Positions 22,562 to 30,802 of a stretch of 35,449 nucleotides of DNA are shown one piece after another. The notes beneath the pieces were generated by a model, which saw only the letters and a list, made by a program, of their open reading frames with translations, was not told the DNA's origin and did no database searches. How positions within the stretch are numbered: position 1 is the stretch's first letter; every line of letters begins with the position of its first letter. Position numbers and translations under genes: made by a program. Location of the stretch: positions 76,004 through 111,452 of the forward strand of contig CALKJZ010000007.1 in assembly GCA_937995515.1 (NCBI GenBank). The letters are read 5' to 3'. Source of the stretch: an uncultured Sphingomonadaceae bacterium. GTDB lineage: Bacteria > Pseudomonadota > Alphaproteobacteria > Sphingomonadales > Sphingomonadaceae.

Positions 22562-24931
22562 GTGCGCCACCGGCCGGCGGCCGCTGCCGACGTGCCGCGC
22601 GAGGCCATCGAGGTGGGCGCCGGCCGCCTGCTGCAGGAGTGGTGGGCGATCCTGCTGCTCGCCACGCTCGCCATCCTTGGCGTCAACGCCTGGGCGCCGC
22701 CCGACCGCCTGTCGAACGTGCTCTACGACAGCGTGCAGCGGGCCGCGCCGCGGCCGGCGGGCGAGGGCATCCTCATCATTGCGATCGACAACCGCAGCCT
22801 AGCCGAGCTCGGGCGCTGGCCGTGGCCGCGCGAGCATCACGTGGCGCTGGTGCGCCGGCTGGGCACGGCGGGCGTGCGTGCGATCGGCTACGACGTCCTG
22901 TTTCTCGAGCCCTATGCCGCCCCGCATGTCGACGAGGCGCTCGGCGCGGCGCTTGCCGCCGGCCCGCCGGCCGTGCTGCCGCACCTCATCGAAGTTCCGG
23001 GCACGGATGGCCGCCCGTCCGACCTCGTGCCGCCGGTGCCTGCGATTGCAGCCGGCGCGCGCGCCGTGGCGCATGTCGTCACACGTCCGGACCGCGACGG
23101 GGTGGTGCGCGGGGTGGATCGTCTGGAGGATCCCGAGGGCCGCAGGTTTCTCCACCTGTCGGAGGCGCTGGCTGCCGTTGCGGCCGGAGACGATGAGGCA
23201 ATCGACGCGCCGGATCCGCCGCCTTCAAGCCCGGTCATTGCACCTGCGCGCGATCTCATCCCGTTCGCGCGCGGGCCCGGTGCCTATTCCCAGGTTTCGT
23301 TCGTCGACGTGATGGAGGGGCGCCTGCCGCCGGAGCTGCTGCGCGACCGGATCGTCCTCGTCGGCGCCACCGGCGCCGGCCTCGGCGACCGGTTCTCGAC
23401 CCCCATGTCGGGCACCGAGGAGACCATGGCCGGGGTCGAGATCCATGCCAACTATCTCGATGCGCTCCTTACCGGCACGCTGATCCGCCCGGCGCCCACC
23501 GTCTGGGTGCAGATCTTCTCGCTTGCGCCGCTGTGGCTGCTGATGCTGAGCCTCCTGCGCCTCGGCCCCCGCATCAACCTCTGGCTGGGCGCCGGCCTCG
23601 GCCTCGGCGTGATCGCGATCAGCCTTGTCGCCCTTGTCGTTTTCCGGGTCTGGCTGCCGCCGGCCACGCCGCTTCTCGCGCTCGGGCTCATCTTCCCGAT
23701 CTGGGGGTGGCGACGGCTCGACGTGGCCAGCCGCTTCATGATCCGCGAGCTGAAGGAGCTGACGAGCGAGGAGCCGATGCTACCCCGCCATCGGGTGGAG
23801 GTGAGCGGCGACCCGGTGGCGCGGCAGATCGTGCTGATGCACGAGGCGATCCGCGACGTGCGCGACCTCCGGCAGTTCATTGCCCAGTCGCTCGACAACC
23901 TGCCCGACGCCGCGCTGGTGACCGACCTCGACGGCCGGGTGCTCATCGCCAATGCCGCAGCCGACCGGCTGTTCGTGCCGCGCCTCGGCGGGCCGGTGGA
24001 AGGCCGCCCGCTTGCCGCGGTGTTTTCGGCCCTCGATCCGGACCCGGCCTTCCCCGACCCGCGCGCCGCCCAGCTCCTCGAGGCGCTGCGCGACGGCGGG
24101 CTTGCGCCCGAGAACGGCTACGAGACCCGACTGGCCAACGGCATGTCGCTCGAGATCCGGCTTGCCTTCTTCACCGATGCCGCGCGCCGCCCGCTCGGCT
24201 GGATCGCGCGCTTTGCCGACATCACCGACCTGCGCGCCTCCGAGCGGCAGCGCGAGGATGCGCTGCGTCTTCTTACCCACGACATGCGCAGCCCGCAGGC
24301 CGCCATCCTCGCGGTGCTGAACGCCGAGGGGCGGCGGATTCCGCCCGATGTGGCCCAGCGGCTGGGCCGATATGCCCGCCAGACGCTGAGCCTCGCCGAC
24401 GATTTCGTCCAGTATGCACGCGCCGAATCCGGCCGGTTCAACCTCGAGCTGTTCGACCTCGCCGACGCCATGCTCGATGCCGCGGACGATCTGTGGCCGC
24501 TTGCCAAGGCCAAGGAGATCCGGGTCGAGACCGAGACGCCAGACCAGCCGGCAATGGTCAGCGGCGACCGCGCGCTGATCTCGCGCGCGATGGCCAACCT
24601 GCTCAGCAATGCCATCAAGTACAGCGCCCCGCAAACGCGGGTGACGGGGCGCGTCCTTGTCGAGGGCGACCGCGCGGTTGCCGAGGTGGAAGACCAGGGG
24701 CGGGGCATTGCTCCCGAGGATCAGGCGCGCCTGTTCGAGCCGTTCCAGCGGCTCGTGCCGCCCGAGGGCGCAACGTCCGAGGCCGATGCGTCCGGCTCGG
24801 GCCTCGGGCTTGCCTTCGTGCGGACGGTGGTCGAGCGGCACCAGGGCGATGTCTTCGTCCGCTCGCGCGTGGGGGAAGGATCGACCTTCGGGTTCCGGTT
24901 GCCGCTGGCGCCGCTGCCGCCTGCCGGCTGA
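22562..24931 (+). CDS. CHASE2-domain sensor histidine kinase
   Basis: A 789-residue membrane kinase. A first membrane helix (~28-45) is followed by a large extracytoplasmic CHASE2 domain (~46-305: LYDSVQRAAPRPAG, IIAIDNRSLAELGRWPWPRE, DVMEGRLPPELLRDRIVLVG, VEIHANYLDALLTG). Three membrane helices (~313-383), a PAS domain (~435-555) and a HisKA domain with H573 (RLLTHDMRSPQAAIL) follow. The ATPase domain has NLLSNAIKYS, VEDQGRGIAPED and GSGLGLAFVRTVVERH. Translation appears to start with GTG 22562 after a weak site; a non-standard start nearer 22502 is possible. It is the natural partner of the response regulator two genes upstream. Confidence 0.92.
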   Translation: MRHRPAAAADVPREAIEVGAGRLLQEWWAILLLATLAILGVNAWAPPDRLSNVLYDSVQRAAPRPAGEGILIIAIDNRSLAELGRWPWPREHHVALVRRLGTAGVRAIGYDVLFLEPYAAPHVDEALGAALAAGPPAVLPHLIEVPGTDGRPSDLVPPVPAIAAGARAVAHVVTRPDRDGVVRGVDRLEDPEGRRFLHLSEALAAVAAGDDEAIDAPDPPPSSPVIAPARDLIPFARGPGAYSQVSFVDVMEGRLPPELLRDRIVLVGATGAGLGDRFSTPMSGTEETMAGVEIHANYLDALLTGTLIRPAPTVWVQIFSLAPLWLLMLSLLRLGPRINLWLGAGLGLGVIAISLVALVVFRVWLPPATPLLALGLIFPIWGWRRLDVASRFMIRELKELTSEEPMLPRHRVEVSGDPVARQIVLMHEAIRDVRDLRQFIAQSLDNLPDAALVTDLDGRVLIANAAADRLFVPRLGGPVEGRPLAAVFSALDPDPAFPDPRAAQLLEALRDGGLAPENGYETRLANGMSLEIRLAFFTDAARRPLGWIARFADITDLRASERQREDALRLLTHDMRSPQAAILAVLNAEGRRIPPDVAQRLGRYARQTLSLADDFVQYARAESGRFNLELFDLADAMLDAADDLWPLAKAKEIRVETETPDQPAMVSGDRALISRAMANLLSNAIKYSAPQTRVTGRVLVEGDRAVAEVEDQGRGIAPEDQARLFEPFQRLVPPEGATSEADASGSGLGLAFVRTVVERHQGDVFVRSRVGEGSTFGFRLPLAPLPPAG

Positions 24932-24944
24932 GGCGCGCGCCCGC

Positions 24945-25466
24945 TCAGGGCGCGGGGGCTGCGAGGGCGGCGGCTGCCGCTTCGGCAAGCCTCGCGAGGA
25001 CCGCATCCGGTGCACCTGCGCGCTGGCGCGCGCTCGCACGTGCGCGCGCCTGCTCCGCGCCCGTCGTGCGGTCAAAGGCCACCAGCTCCACCGTGTAGAT
25101 CTGCCGTGCGGGCGCAAAGAGGCCGCGCCGCGCCGGCTGCGCCGCCCAGCGCGCATCCGCCCCCTCCCGCGGCACGAACGCGCCCGTGCCCTCGGGCCGC
25201 AGGGCGAAGCTCAGGCGCAGCTCGGTGCCGGCAGTGCCGCTGTCGCTCGCGCGCGTCACCGGCCACCCGGCTGCCTCGAGCGCGGCGGCGGCGCGTTCTG
25301 CCAGCGCTGCCTCGCGCGGGGCGGCGCGCTCCGGCCCGGGGTCTGCCAGCCGAAGCGGGGCGGGCGGCGGCGGCAGGGCCCCGCGCATGACAACGGCGGT
25401 CTCCGTGCCCGCACAGCCACCGGCGCCGAGGGCGGCCGCCGCCAGCACGGCGCAACCTGCGCGCAT
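24945..25466 (-). CDS. Ala-rich probable lipoprotein
   Basis: A 173-residue exported protein of unknown function. The N-terminus MRAGCAVLAAAALGAGGCAG is a short signal with a possible but weak lipobox (AGGC, Cys18). The mature part has an AERAAAALEAAGWPV segment, a TELRLSFALRPEG strand and IYTVELVAFDRTTGAEQARA, a pattern seen in small periplasmic proteins with a DUF4136-like or TolB-N-like fold, though I cannot assign one. It begins 1 bp after the acyl-CoA synthetase stop, so the two are likely co-transcribed. It converges with the CHASE2 kinase gene (13 bp between). Confidence 0.7.
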   Translation of the reverse strand: MRAGCAVLAAAALGAGGCAGTETAVVMRGALPPPPAPLRLADPGPERAAPREAALAERAAAALEAAGWPVTRASDSGTAGTELRLSFALRPEGTGAFVPREGADARWAAQPARRGLFAPARQIYTVELVAFDRTTGAEQARARASARQRAGAPDAVLARLAEAAAAALAAPAP

Positions 25467-25467
25467 C

Positions 25468-27066
25468 TCAGGCGGCCTCGGCGTCCGCTCCGGCCGCTGC
25501 GGCGGCAAGCGCGCGGGCCGCCGCATAATCGGCCTTGCCATTGGGGGCGCGCGGCACCTTCGGCACCAGCACCACCCGCTTGGGCGCCTTGTAGGCTGCA
25601 AGGCGCGCACGCACATGGGCGATGAGCGCTGCCTCGTCGACAGGGGCCAGCGTCTCGACCACCGCGGTGACAGCCTGGCCCCATTTTTCATCCGGAACGC
25701 CGAACACCAGCGCATCCTCCACGGCGGGATGGGTCTTGAGCGCCTCTTCCACCTCCTCGGGGAAGACCTTCTCCCCGCCCGTGTTGATGCACTGGCTGCC
25801 CCGCCCGAGCAGGGTGAGGGACCCGTCGGCCTCCACGCGCGCCCAGTCGCCGGGCATGGTGTAGCGCCGGCCCTCGTAGGTGATGAAGGTCTCGGCGGTC
25901 TTCTGCGGATCCTTCCAGTAGCCGAGCGGCAGGAGCCCGGTGCGCGCGACCCGCCCGGCGACCCCCGAGCCCGGCGCGACCGGGCGCAGCTCCTCGTCGA
26001 GCACGATCGTGTTCTCGTCGTGCAGGAAGCGGGTGGGGGCATCCGGCGCGGCCGCTGTCGAGATGGCGGCCCCATAGCCCAGCCCCTCTGACGAGCCATA
26101 GGCATCATAGCAGATCATCGTCGGGCAATGGGCAAGGAGGGCCGCCTTCACCTCGGGCGACCACATGGTGCCGGATGAAATCATCATCCGGAGGCCGCCG
26201 AGCCGCCCCTCGCCGGCCTCGATGGCGCGCAGCAGCGGCCGCGCAAAGGCATCGCCCACGATGACGCAGATGTCGGGCGCGTGGGCCTCGCAAAGCGCCA
26301 GCGCTTCGGCAGGGGAAAAGCTCCGCGAGGCGGTGGTGATCACGGTGCCGCCGAGCGCCAGCGCGTAGATGCCCATGAGCAGGCCGGTGCCGTGCATGAG
26401 CGGCGGCAGCGCCAGCAGCCGCCGGCGCGACGGATTGGCCTCCACGCGCGCCACATGCTCCGCGAGGCTTTCGGGCGCCGGTTCGCCGGGCATGTTGGCG
26501 CCCGCCCCGAGGATGGTGAAGAGCGTGCCCTGTTCCCACATGACGCCCTTGGGCATGCCCGTGGTCCCGCCCGTGTAGATGAACAGCAGGTCGGAAGGCG
26601 AGTGATCCATCGGCGGGAGCGACGCATCGCCTGCGGCAAGCTCCGCATGGCCGCGGGCCCAGGCCGGCGGCGTGCCGCCCACCTGCACCCAGAGGCGGAC
26701 ATGGGGCAGGCGTGGGCGCAGGCCCTCGAGCAGGGGCTGGAACTCGGCATCGAAGACCACCACCGCGGCATCCGAATTGTCGAGGATGAAGGCCAGTTCC
26801 TCGCCCGTGTAGCGGTAGTTGACATTCACATGCACCATCCGTGCGCGGAAGCTCGCAACCGTGGTGGTCAGATAGGCCGGCGAGTTGCGCATGAGGTGGG
26901 CCACCCGGTCTCCCGGCGCCGCGCCGGCCTCGAGGAAGGCGCGGGCCAGCGCGCGGCTCGTCCGGTCGAGCGTGGCCCAGGTAACCACCTCGGACCCGTG
27001 GATGAGCGCTGGCGCCTCGCCGAGCCGCCCGTCGAGCGCCTCCATCACCTGCCCGAACGACAGCAT
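25468..27066 (-). CDS. AMP-dependent acyl-CoA synthetase
   Basis: A 532-residue ANL-superfamily ligase. It has the P-loop IYTGGTTGMPKG (residues ~163-174), the YGSSEGLGYG adenylate motif, GDWARVEADGSLTLLGRG (hinge), CINTGGEKVFPEEVEEAL and the C-terminal catalytic Lys region PRAPNGKADY. It activates a carboxylic acid to acyl-CoA through acyl-AMP; chain length is not readable, but the family includes the FadD3/steroid-type acyl-CoA synthetases. ATG 27066 with ribosome site GGAGAGG is chosen over the longer frame to 27159, which would run into the divergent gene. A lipoprotein gene follows. Confidence 0.92.
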   Translation of the reverse strand: MLSFGQVMEALDGRLGEAPALIHGSEVVTWATLDRTSRALARAFLEAGAAPGDRVAHLMRNSPAYLTTTVASFRARMVHVNVNYRYTGEELAFILDNSDAAVVVFDAEFQPLLEGLRPRLPHVRLWVQVGGTPPAWARGHAELAAGDASLPPMDHSPSDLLFIYTGGTTGMPKGVMWEQGTLFTILGAGANMPGEPAPESLAEHVARVEANPSRRRLLALPPLMHGTGLLMGIYALALGGTVITTASRSFSPAEALALCEAHAPDICVIVGDAFARPLLRAIEAGEGRLGGLRMMISSGTMWSPEVKAALLAHCPTMICYDAYGSSEGLGYGAAISTAAAPDAPTRFLHDENTIVLDEELRPVAPGSGVAGRVARTGLLPLGYWKDPQKTAETFITYEGRRYTMPGDWARVEADGSLTLLGRGSQCINTGGEKVFPEEVEEALKTHPAVEDALVFGVPDEKWGQAVTAVVETLAPVDEAALIAHVRARLAAYKAPKRVVLVPKVPRAPNGKADYAAARALAAAAAGADAEAA

Positions 27067-27157
27067 CCCCGCCTCTCCTGCCACGCCGGCTTCTCGCCAC
27101 GGATTGACACCGCGGGGCCCGGCCCGCAACCGCCCAATATCAACGGGAGCAGGCGGC

Positions 27158-28126
27158 ATGCGGGCCTGGCGGGTTCATGAACTGGAAGGGATATCGGCGC
27201 TGCGGCTCGATGAGGTGCCGCCGGCGCCCGCGCCGGGCCCGGGCGAGGCGACGGTGACGATGGAGGCGGTCGGCCTCAACTATCCCGACCTGCTGATGCT
27301 CTCGGGCGGCTACCAGTTCCGCCCCGGGCTGCCGTTCACGCCGGGCATGGAGGGGGTCGGGCGGATCAGCGCGGTAGGCGAAGGGCTCGCGGGGGATCTG
27401 CTTGGCCAGCGCGTGCTCGCCAGCGCGCGGACCGGGCTGCTCGCCGAGGCGGTGACGCTGCCGCTTGCGGCGCTGCGCGCCGCACCCGAGACCCTGTCGG
27501 ACGCGGAGGCCGCCGGCTTTACCACCGGCTTTCTTACGGCCTGGATGGCGCTCGTCCACCGCGGCAGGCTGGCAGCGGGCGACGCGCTGCTCGTGCTCGG
27601 CGCGGGCGGCGGCATGGGCCTTGCCGCAGTGGCACTGGGTGCCGCGCTCGGAGCGCGCGTCTCGGCCCTTGTCTCCTCGGAAGACAAGGCCCGGGCGGCG
27701 CGCGCGGCCGGTGCGGCAGAGGTGGTGGAGCGCGCCCGGTCTGCGCGCGAGCTCGCTGTGCCCGGCCAGTTCGATCTCGTGTTCGATCCGGTGGGCGGGG
27801 CGCGGGTGGCGCCCGCGGTCGCCTGCCTCTGCCGCGGCGGGCGCTATCTGGTGATCGGCTTCGTCGGCGGGCCGCCGGTGCGGCTGCCGCTCGACCTTGT
27901 GCAGGCGCGCGAGGTCGAGATCATCGGGGTGCGTGCCGGCGAGAGCAGCCGGCGCAGCCCGGCGCTTGGCCGCAGGGCGCTCAACGCGATCGACCGGCTG
28001 GCCGCCGAGGGGCGTGTGCGGCCGCATGTCGGGATGGTGGTCGGCATGGACGAGGCTCCGTGCGCCTTTGCCGCCATGGCCGCGGGCCGGCTGGTCGGCA
28101 AGGCGGTCATCAGGGTCTGCGCCTGA
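27158..28126 (+). CDS. Quinone-oxidoreductase-like MDR-family reductase
   Basis: A 322-residue medium-chain dehydrogenase/reductase of the zinc-free quinone-reductase group. It has an N-terminal GroES-like domain (EAVGLNYPDLLMLSGGYQ, FTPGMEGVGRISAVGEG) and a Rossmann domain with LVLGAGGGMGLAAVALG and DLVFDPVGG. The Cys/His zinc ligands of alcohol dehydrogenases are absent, so it should be an NADPH-dependent reductase of quinones or enoyl compounds. The ribosome site is GGGAG 10 bp upstream. It is divergent from the acyl-CoA synthetase gene (91 bp), so the two may share control and act in one acyl pathway. Confidence 0.9.
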   Translation: MRAWRVHELEGISALRLDEVPPAPAPGPGEATVTMEAVGLNYPDLLMLSGGYQFRPGLPFTPGMEGVGRISAVGEGLAGDLLGQRVLASARTGLLAEAVTLPLAALRAAPETLSDAEAAGFTTGFLTAWMALVHRGRLAAGDALLVLGAGGGMGLAAVALGAALGARVSALVSSEDKARAARAAGAAEVVERARSARELAVPGQFDLVFDPVGGARVAPAVACLCRGGRYLVIGFVGGPPVRLPLDLVQAREVEIIGVRAGESSRRSPALGRRALNAIDRLAAEGRVRPHVGMVVGMDEAPCAFAAMAAGRLVGKAVIRVCA

Positions 28127-28217
28127 GCGGCGTGCAGCCGCGGTGCGGCAGCGGCGGGGGTCAGGCCGGGTTGGGGCGGCGGCAGGGGTGCGGCATGACG
28201 GGCGGCCGCGCTGCGGC

Positions 28218-28246
28218 TTGACCGAATCGGCGTCTGCGGCCACAAC
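28218..28246 (+). promoter_or_regulatory. Candidate promoter of the glycine cleavage operon
   Basis: TTGACC (28218-28223), a 17-bp spacer and CACAAC (28241-28246) stand about 35 bp before the first riboswitch aptamer. The -35 box is close to consensus; the -10 box is weak. Its position is right for an mRNA that starts with the riboswitch leader. Confidence 0.4.
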
Positions 28247-28280
28247 GCCTTGGCTGGCGGGGCCGTGGCCCCGGCGGCGC

Positions 28281-28485
28281 TGCGGGAGAGCGTGGCGGAA
28301 CCTTCTGCCACCGCCGAAGGAGCAACCGCCCCCGGAATCTCTCAGGCCAAGGGACCGCAGCGCCCCTCCCCGGATCTGGGGACCGGCAGTCTGGAAAGTG
28401 CCGCGGCGAGGGCCGCGGCCGCCGAAGGGGTAAGCCCGGGGCTGGGGCGCACCGGGCGAAAGCTCTCAGGCCTCGTGACAGGCGG
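28281..28485 (+). ncRNA. Tandem glycine riboswitch
   Basis: Two glycine aptamers in tandem precede gcvT. The first (about 28281-28358) contains GGGAGAG, then CCGCCGAAGGAGCAA and GAATCTCTCAGGCCAAGGGAC. The second (about 28388-28485) contains TCTGGAAAG, CCGCCGAAGGGGTAAGCC and AAGCTCTCAGGCCTCGTGACAGG. The cores GCCGAAGG..AA and CTCTCAGG are the strongly conserved glycine-binding elements. The class activates glycine cleavage genes when glycine is abundant. About 50 bp separate the second aptamer from the GTG start of gcvT, where the expression platform must lie. Confidence 0.95.
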
Positions 28486-28533
28486 GGGCGGGGCGCGCGG
28501 CACGGTGCCGGGCGCCACGCTGGGGACCTGCAC

Positions 28534-29658
28534 GTGGCTGACGCGGCTTGCCTGAACCGCCTTCCGCTCGATGCGCTGCATCGCCGCCTTGGCGCGCGCA
28601 TGGTGCCCTTTGCCGGCTACGCCATGCCCCTCCAGTATGAGGGGATCGTCGCCGAACATCTGTGGACCCGTGCGCACGCGGGCCTGTTCGACGTTAGCCA
28701 CATGGGCCAGCTGCTCGTTCGCGGCGCAAGGGCTGCGGCCTGGCTCGAGACGCTGGCGCCCGGCGATTTCGCCGGCCTGCGCCCCGGTCGGATGCGCTAT
28801 TCGCTCCTGCTTGCCGACGATGGCGGGATCCTCGACGACCTGATGGTCACCAACCTCGGCGACCATGTCCACCTCGTTGTCAACGGCGCCACCCGCGATT
28901 CGGACATGGCGCATCTTGCTGCCCGCCGGCCGCACGACGTCGGCCTCGAGCTGCTCGGGGCCCAGGCGCTCCTTGCTCTCCAGGGGCCGGCCGCAGCCGA
29001 TGTGCTCGGCCGCCTCGCGCCGGAGCCCGAGGGCCCGGGGGGCGTGCCGGTGGCCGGCCTGCGGTTCATGTCGTGGGGCAGCTATCGCTGGCGGGGCACC
29101 CGCCTTGCCATCAGCCGCTCGGGTTACACGGGCGAGGATGGCTTCGAGATCTCGCTGCCCGCAGCCGAGGCCGAAGCGCTCGTCGAGGCGCTGCTCGGGG
29201 ATGGGGAGGTTCGCCCCGCGGGCCTTGGCGCCCGGGATTCCCTGCGCCTCGAGGCCGGTCTGCCGCTCTACGGCCACGATCTGTCGCCGGAGATCGAACC
29301 GGTCGAGGCGGGGCTCGGCTTTGCGATTTCCAAGCGCCGCAAGGTCGAAGGCGGGTTCCCGGGCGCCCCGCGCATCCTGAAGGCGCTGATCGAGGGGCCG
29401 CAGCGCCGCCGTGTGGGCCTCCGGCTCGAGGGCCGCCAGCCCGCCCGCGAGGGCGCCCCCATCCACGCCGGGGACCTGCAGGTGGGCATGGTGACCTCGG
29501 GCGGGTTCGGCCCCTCGGTCGGCGGGCCGATTGCCATGGGCTATGTCGCGGCCGCGCACGCCGCCGACGGCACGGCGCTTGCCATCGAGGTGCGCGGCCG
29601 CAGGCTTCCGGCAACCGTGGTGCCCATGCCGTTCTACCGGAAAAGCTATGTGCGCTGA
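28534..29658 (+). CDS. gcvT: Glycine cleavage T protein (aminomethyltransferase)
   Basis: A 374-residue T protein, which transfers the methylene group from the aminomethyl-lipoyl H protein to tetrahydrofolate and frees ammonia. Hallmarks are [48 protein letters not shown], the [13 protein letters not shown] segment, [18 protein letters not shown] and the C-terminal [18 protein letters not shown]. Translation starts with GTG at 28534, preceded by GGGGACCTG. It is the first gene after the glycine riboswitch. Confidence 0.97.
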   Translation: MADAACLNRLPLDALHRRLGARMVPFAGYAMPLQYEGIVAEHLWTRAHAGLFDVSHMGQLLVRGARAAAWLETLAPGDFAGLRPGRMRYSLLLADDGGILDDLMVTNLGDHVHLVVNGATRDSDMAHLAARRPHDVGLELLGAQALLALQGPAAADVLGRLAPEPEGPGGVPVAGLRFMSWGSYRWRGTRLAISRSGYTGEDGFEISLPAAEAEALVEALLGDGEVRPAGLGARDSLRLEAGLPLYGHDLSPEIEPVEAGLGFAISKRRKVEGGFPGAPRILKALIEGPQRRRVGLRLEGRQPAREGAPIHAGDLQVGMVTSGGFGPSVGGPIAMGYVAAAHAADGTALAIEVRGRRLPATVVPMPFYRKSYVR

Positions 29659-29672
29659 AGGGAGAGGGACCG

Positions 29673-30044
29673 ATGGCGAGGCTCTACACCAGAGACCATG
29701 AATGGATCGACGTCGATGGCGAAACGGCCACGGTCGGCATCACCGACTATGCCCAGGGCCAGCTCGGGGACATTGTGTTCGTGGAGCTGCCGGAGGCGGG
29801 CCGGAAGGTGGTGAAGGGCGGCGAGGCGGCGGTGGTCGAATCCGTCAAGGCAGCATCCGATGTCTACGCGCCCGTCTCGGGGACGGTGACGGAAGCCAAT
29901 GCAGCGCTCGCCGACGACCCGTCGCTCGTCAACAGCGCGCCCGAGGGCGCGGGCTGGTTCTTCCGCATGGCGCTGGCAGACCCCTCGGAGCTTGCCGGGC
30001 TGATGGATGCGGACGCCTACCGGGCGTTCCTCGCCACGCTCTGA
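29673..30044 (+). CDS. gcvH: Glycine cleavage H protein
   Basis: A 123-residue H protein carrying the lipoyl arm of the complex. The lipoylation Lys lies in [17 protein letters not shown] (about residues 57-73), after [19 protein letters not shown]. The length is standard. A strong ribosome site (GGGAGAGGG) precedes ATG 29673, 14 bp after gcvT. Its stop overlaps the following methyltransferase start as TGATG. Confidence 0.98.
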   Translation: MARLYTRDHEWIDVDGETATVGITDYAQGQLGDIVFVELPEAGRKVVKGGEAAVVESVKAASDVYAPVSGTVTEANAALADDPSLVNSAPEGAGWFFRMALADPSELAGLMDADAYRAFLATL

Positions 30045-30793
30045 TGGTCTGGTCGCCCGAGGCCTATGCGGCGCACGCCGCCTTCGTGCCCGCCCTTGCG
30101 GCCGAGGTGGTGGCCCTGCTGGCGCCGCGCCCGGGCGAGCGGATCCTCGACCTCGGGTGCGGCGATGGCGCGCTCTCGGCCCGGCTTGCGGCAGGTGGCG
30201 CGGACGTTGTCGGCCTCGAGCCGGACCCGGCGATGGCCCGGGCGGCGCGCGCGCGGGGGCTTCGGGTGGTCGAGGCAGACGCGCAGCAGATGGCCTTCGG
30301 GGCGGAGTTCGACGCGGTCTTCTCCAACGCCGCGCTGCACTGGATGCCCGACCAGCAGGCGGTGGCCGCCGGCGTGTTCCGCGCGCTCAGGCCCGGCGGG
30401 CGCTATGTGGGCGAATGCGGCGGGTTTCTCAACATCGCGGCCATCCGCACCGCGATCCGGGCCGTTCTGGCCGCGGCGGGCCACGATCCCGATGCTGCGC
30501 CGGTCCAGGTCTTCCAGACCGCCGGGGAGTTCGTCGCCCGGCACGAGGCGGCCGGCTTCATCGACGTCGAGGCCACCCTGCACCAGCGCGTGACACCGCT
30601 TCCAACCGGCATTCGCGGCTGGCTTGCGGCCTTCCGGGCCGGCTTCCTCGATGCCGCAGGCGTGGGGCCCGACGCTGGGGAGGCGCTCGTCGGGCGCATC
30701 GAGGAGCTGCTCCGCCCGGTGCTCACCGACCCGCAGGGACAATGGTTTGCCGATTATGTCCGCCTGCGCTGGCAGGCCCGGAAACCCCACTGA
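30044..30793 (+). CDS. Class I SAM-dependent methyltransferase within the gcv operon
   Basis: A 249-residue methyltransferase with SAM motif I ILDLGCGDGALSARL (~34-48), the ribose-binding acidic residue in VVGLEPDPAM, motif II VVEADAQQMAF, motif IV FDAVFSNAALHWMPD and VFRALRPGGRYVGECGG. It resembles the trans-aconitate/ubiquinone-type small-molecule methyltransferases; the substrate is unknown. It is translationally coupled to gcvH (TGATG) and ends 9 bp before gcvPA, so it should be made under glycine riboswitch control. A role in one-carbon or glycine-related methylation is inference from position only. Confidence 0.88.
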   Translation: MVWSPEAYAAHAAFVPALAAEVVALLAPRPGERILDLGCGDGALSARLAAGGADVVGLEPDPAMARAARARGLRVVEADAQQMAFGAEFDAVFSNAALHWMPDQQAVAAGVFRALRPGGRYVGECGGFLNIAAIRTAIRAVLAAAGHDPDAAPVQVFQTAGEFVARHEAAGFIDVEATLHQRVTPLPTGIRGWLAAFRAGFLDAAGVGPDAGEALVGRIEELLRPVLTDPQGQWFADYVRLRWQARKPH

Positions 30794-30802
30794 GGAGGCG
30801 TC

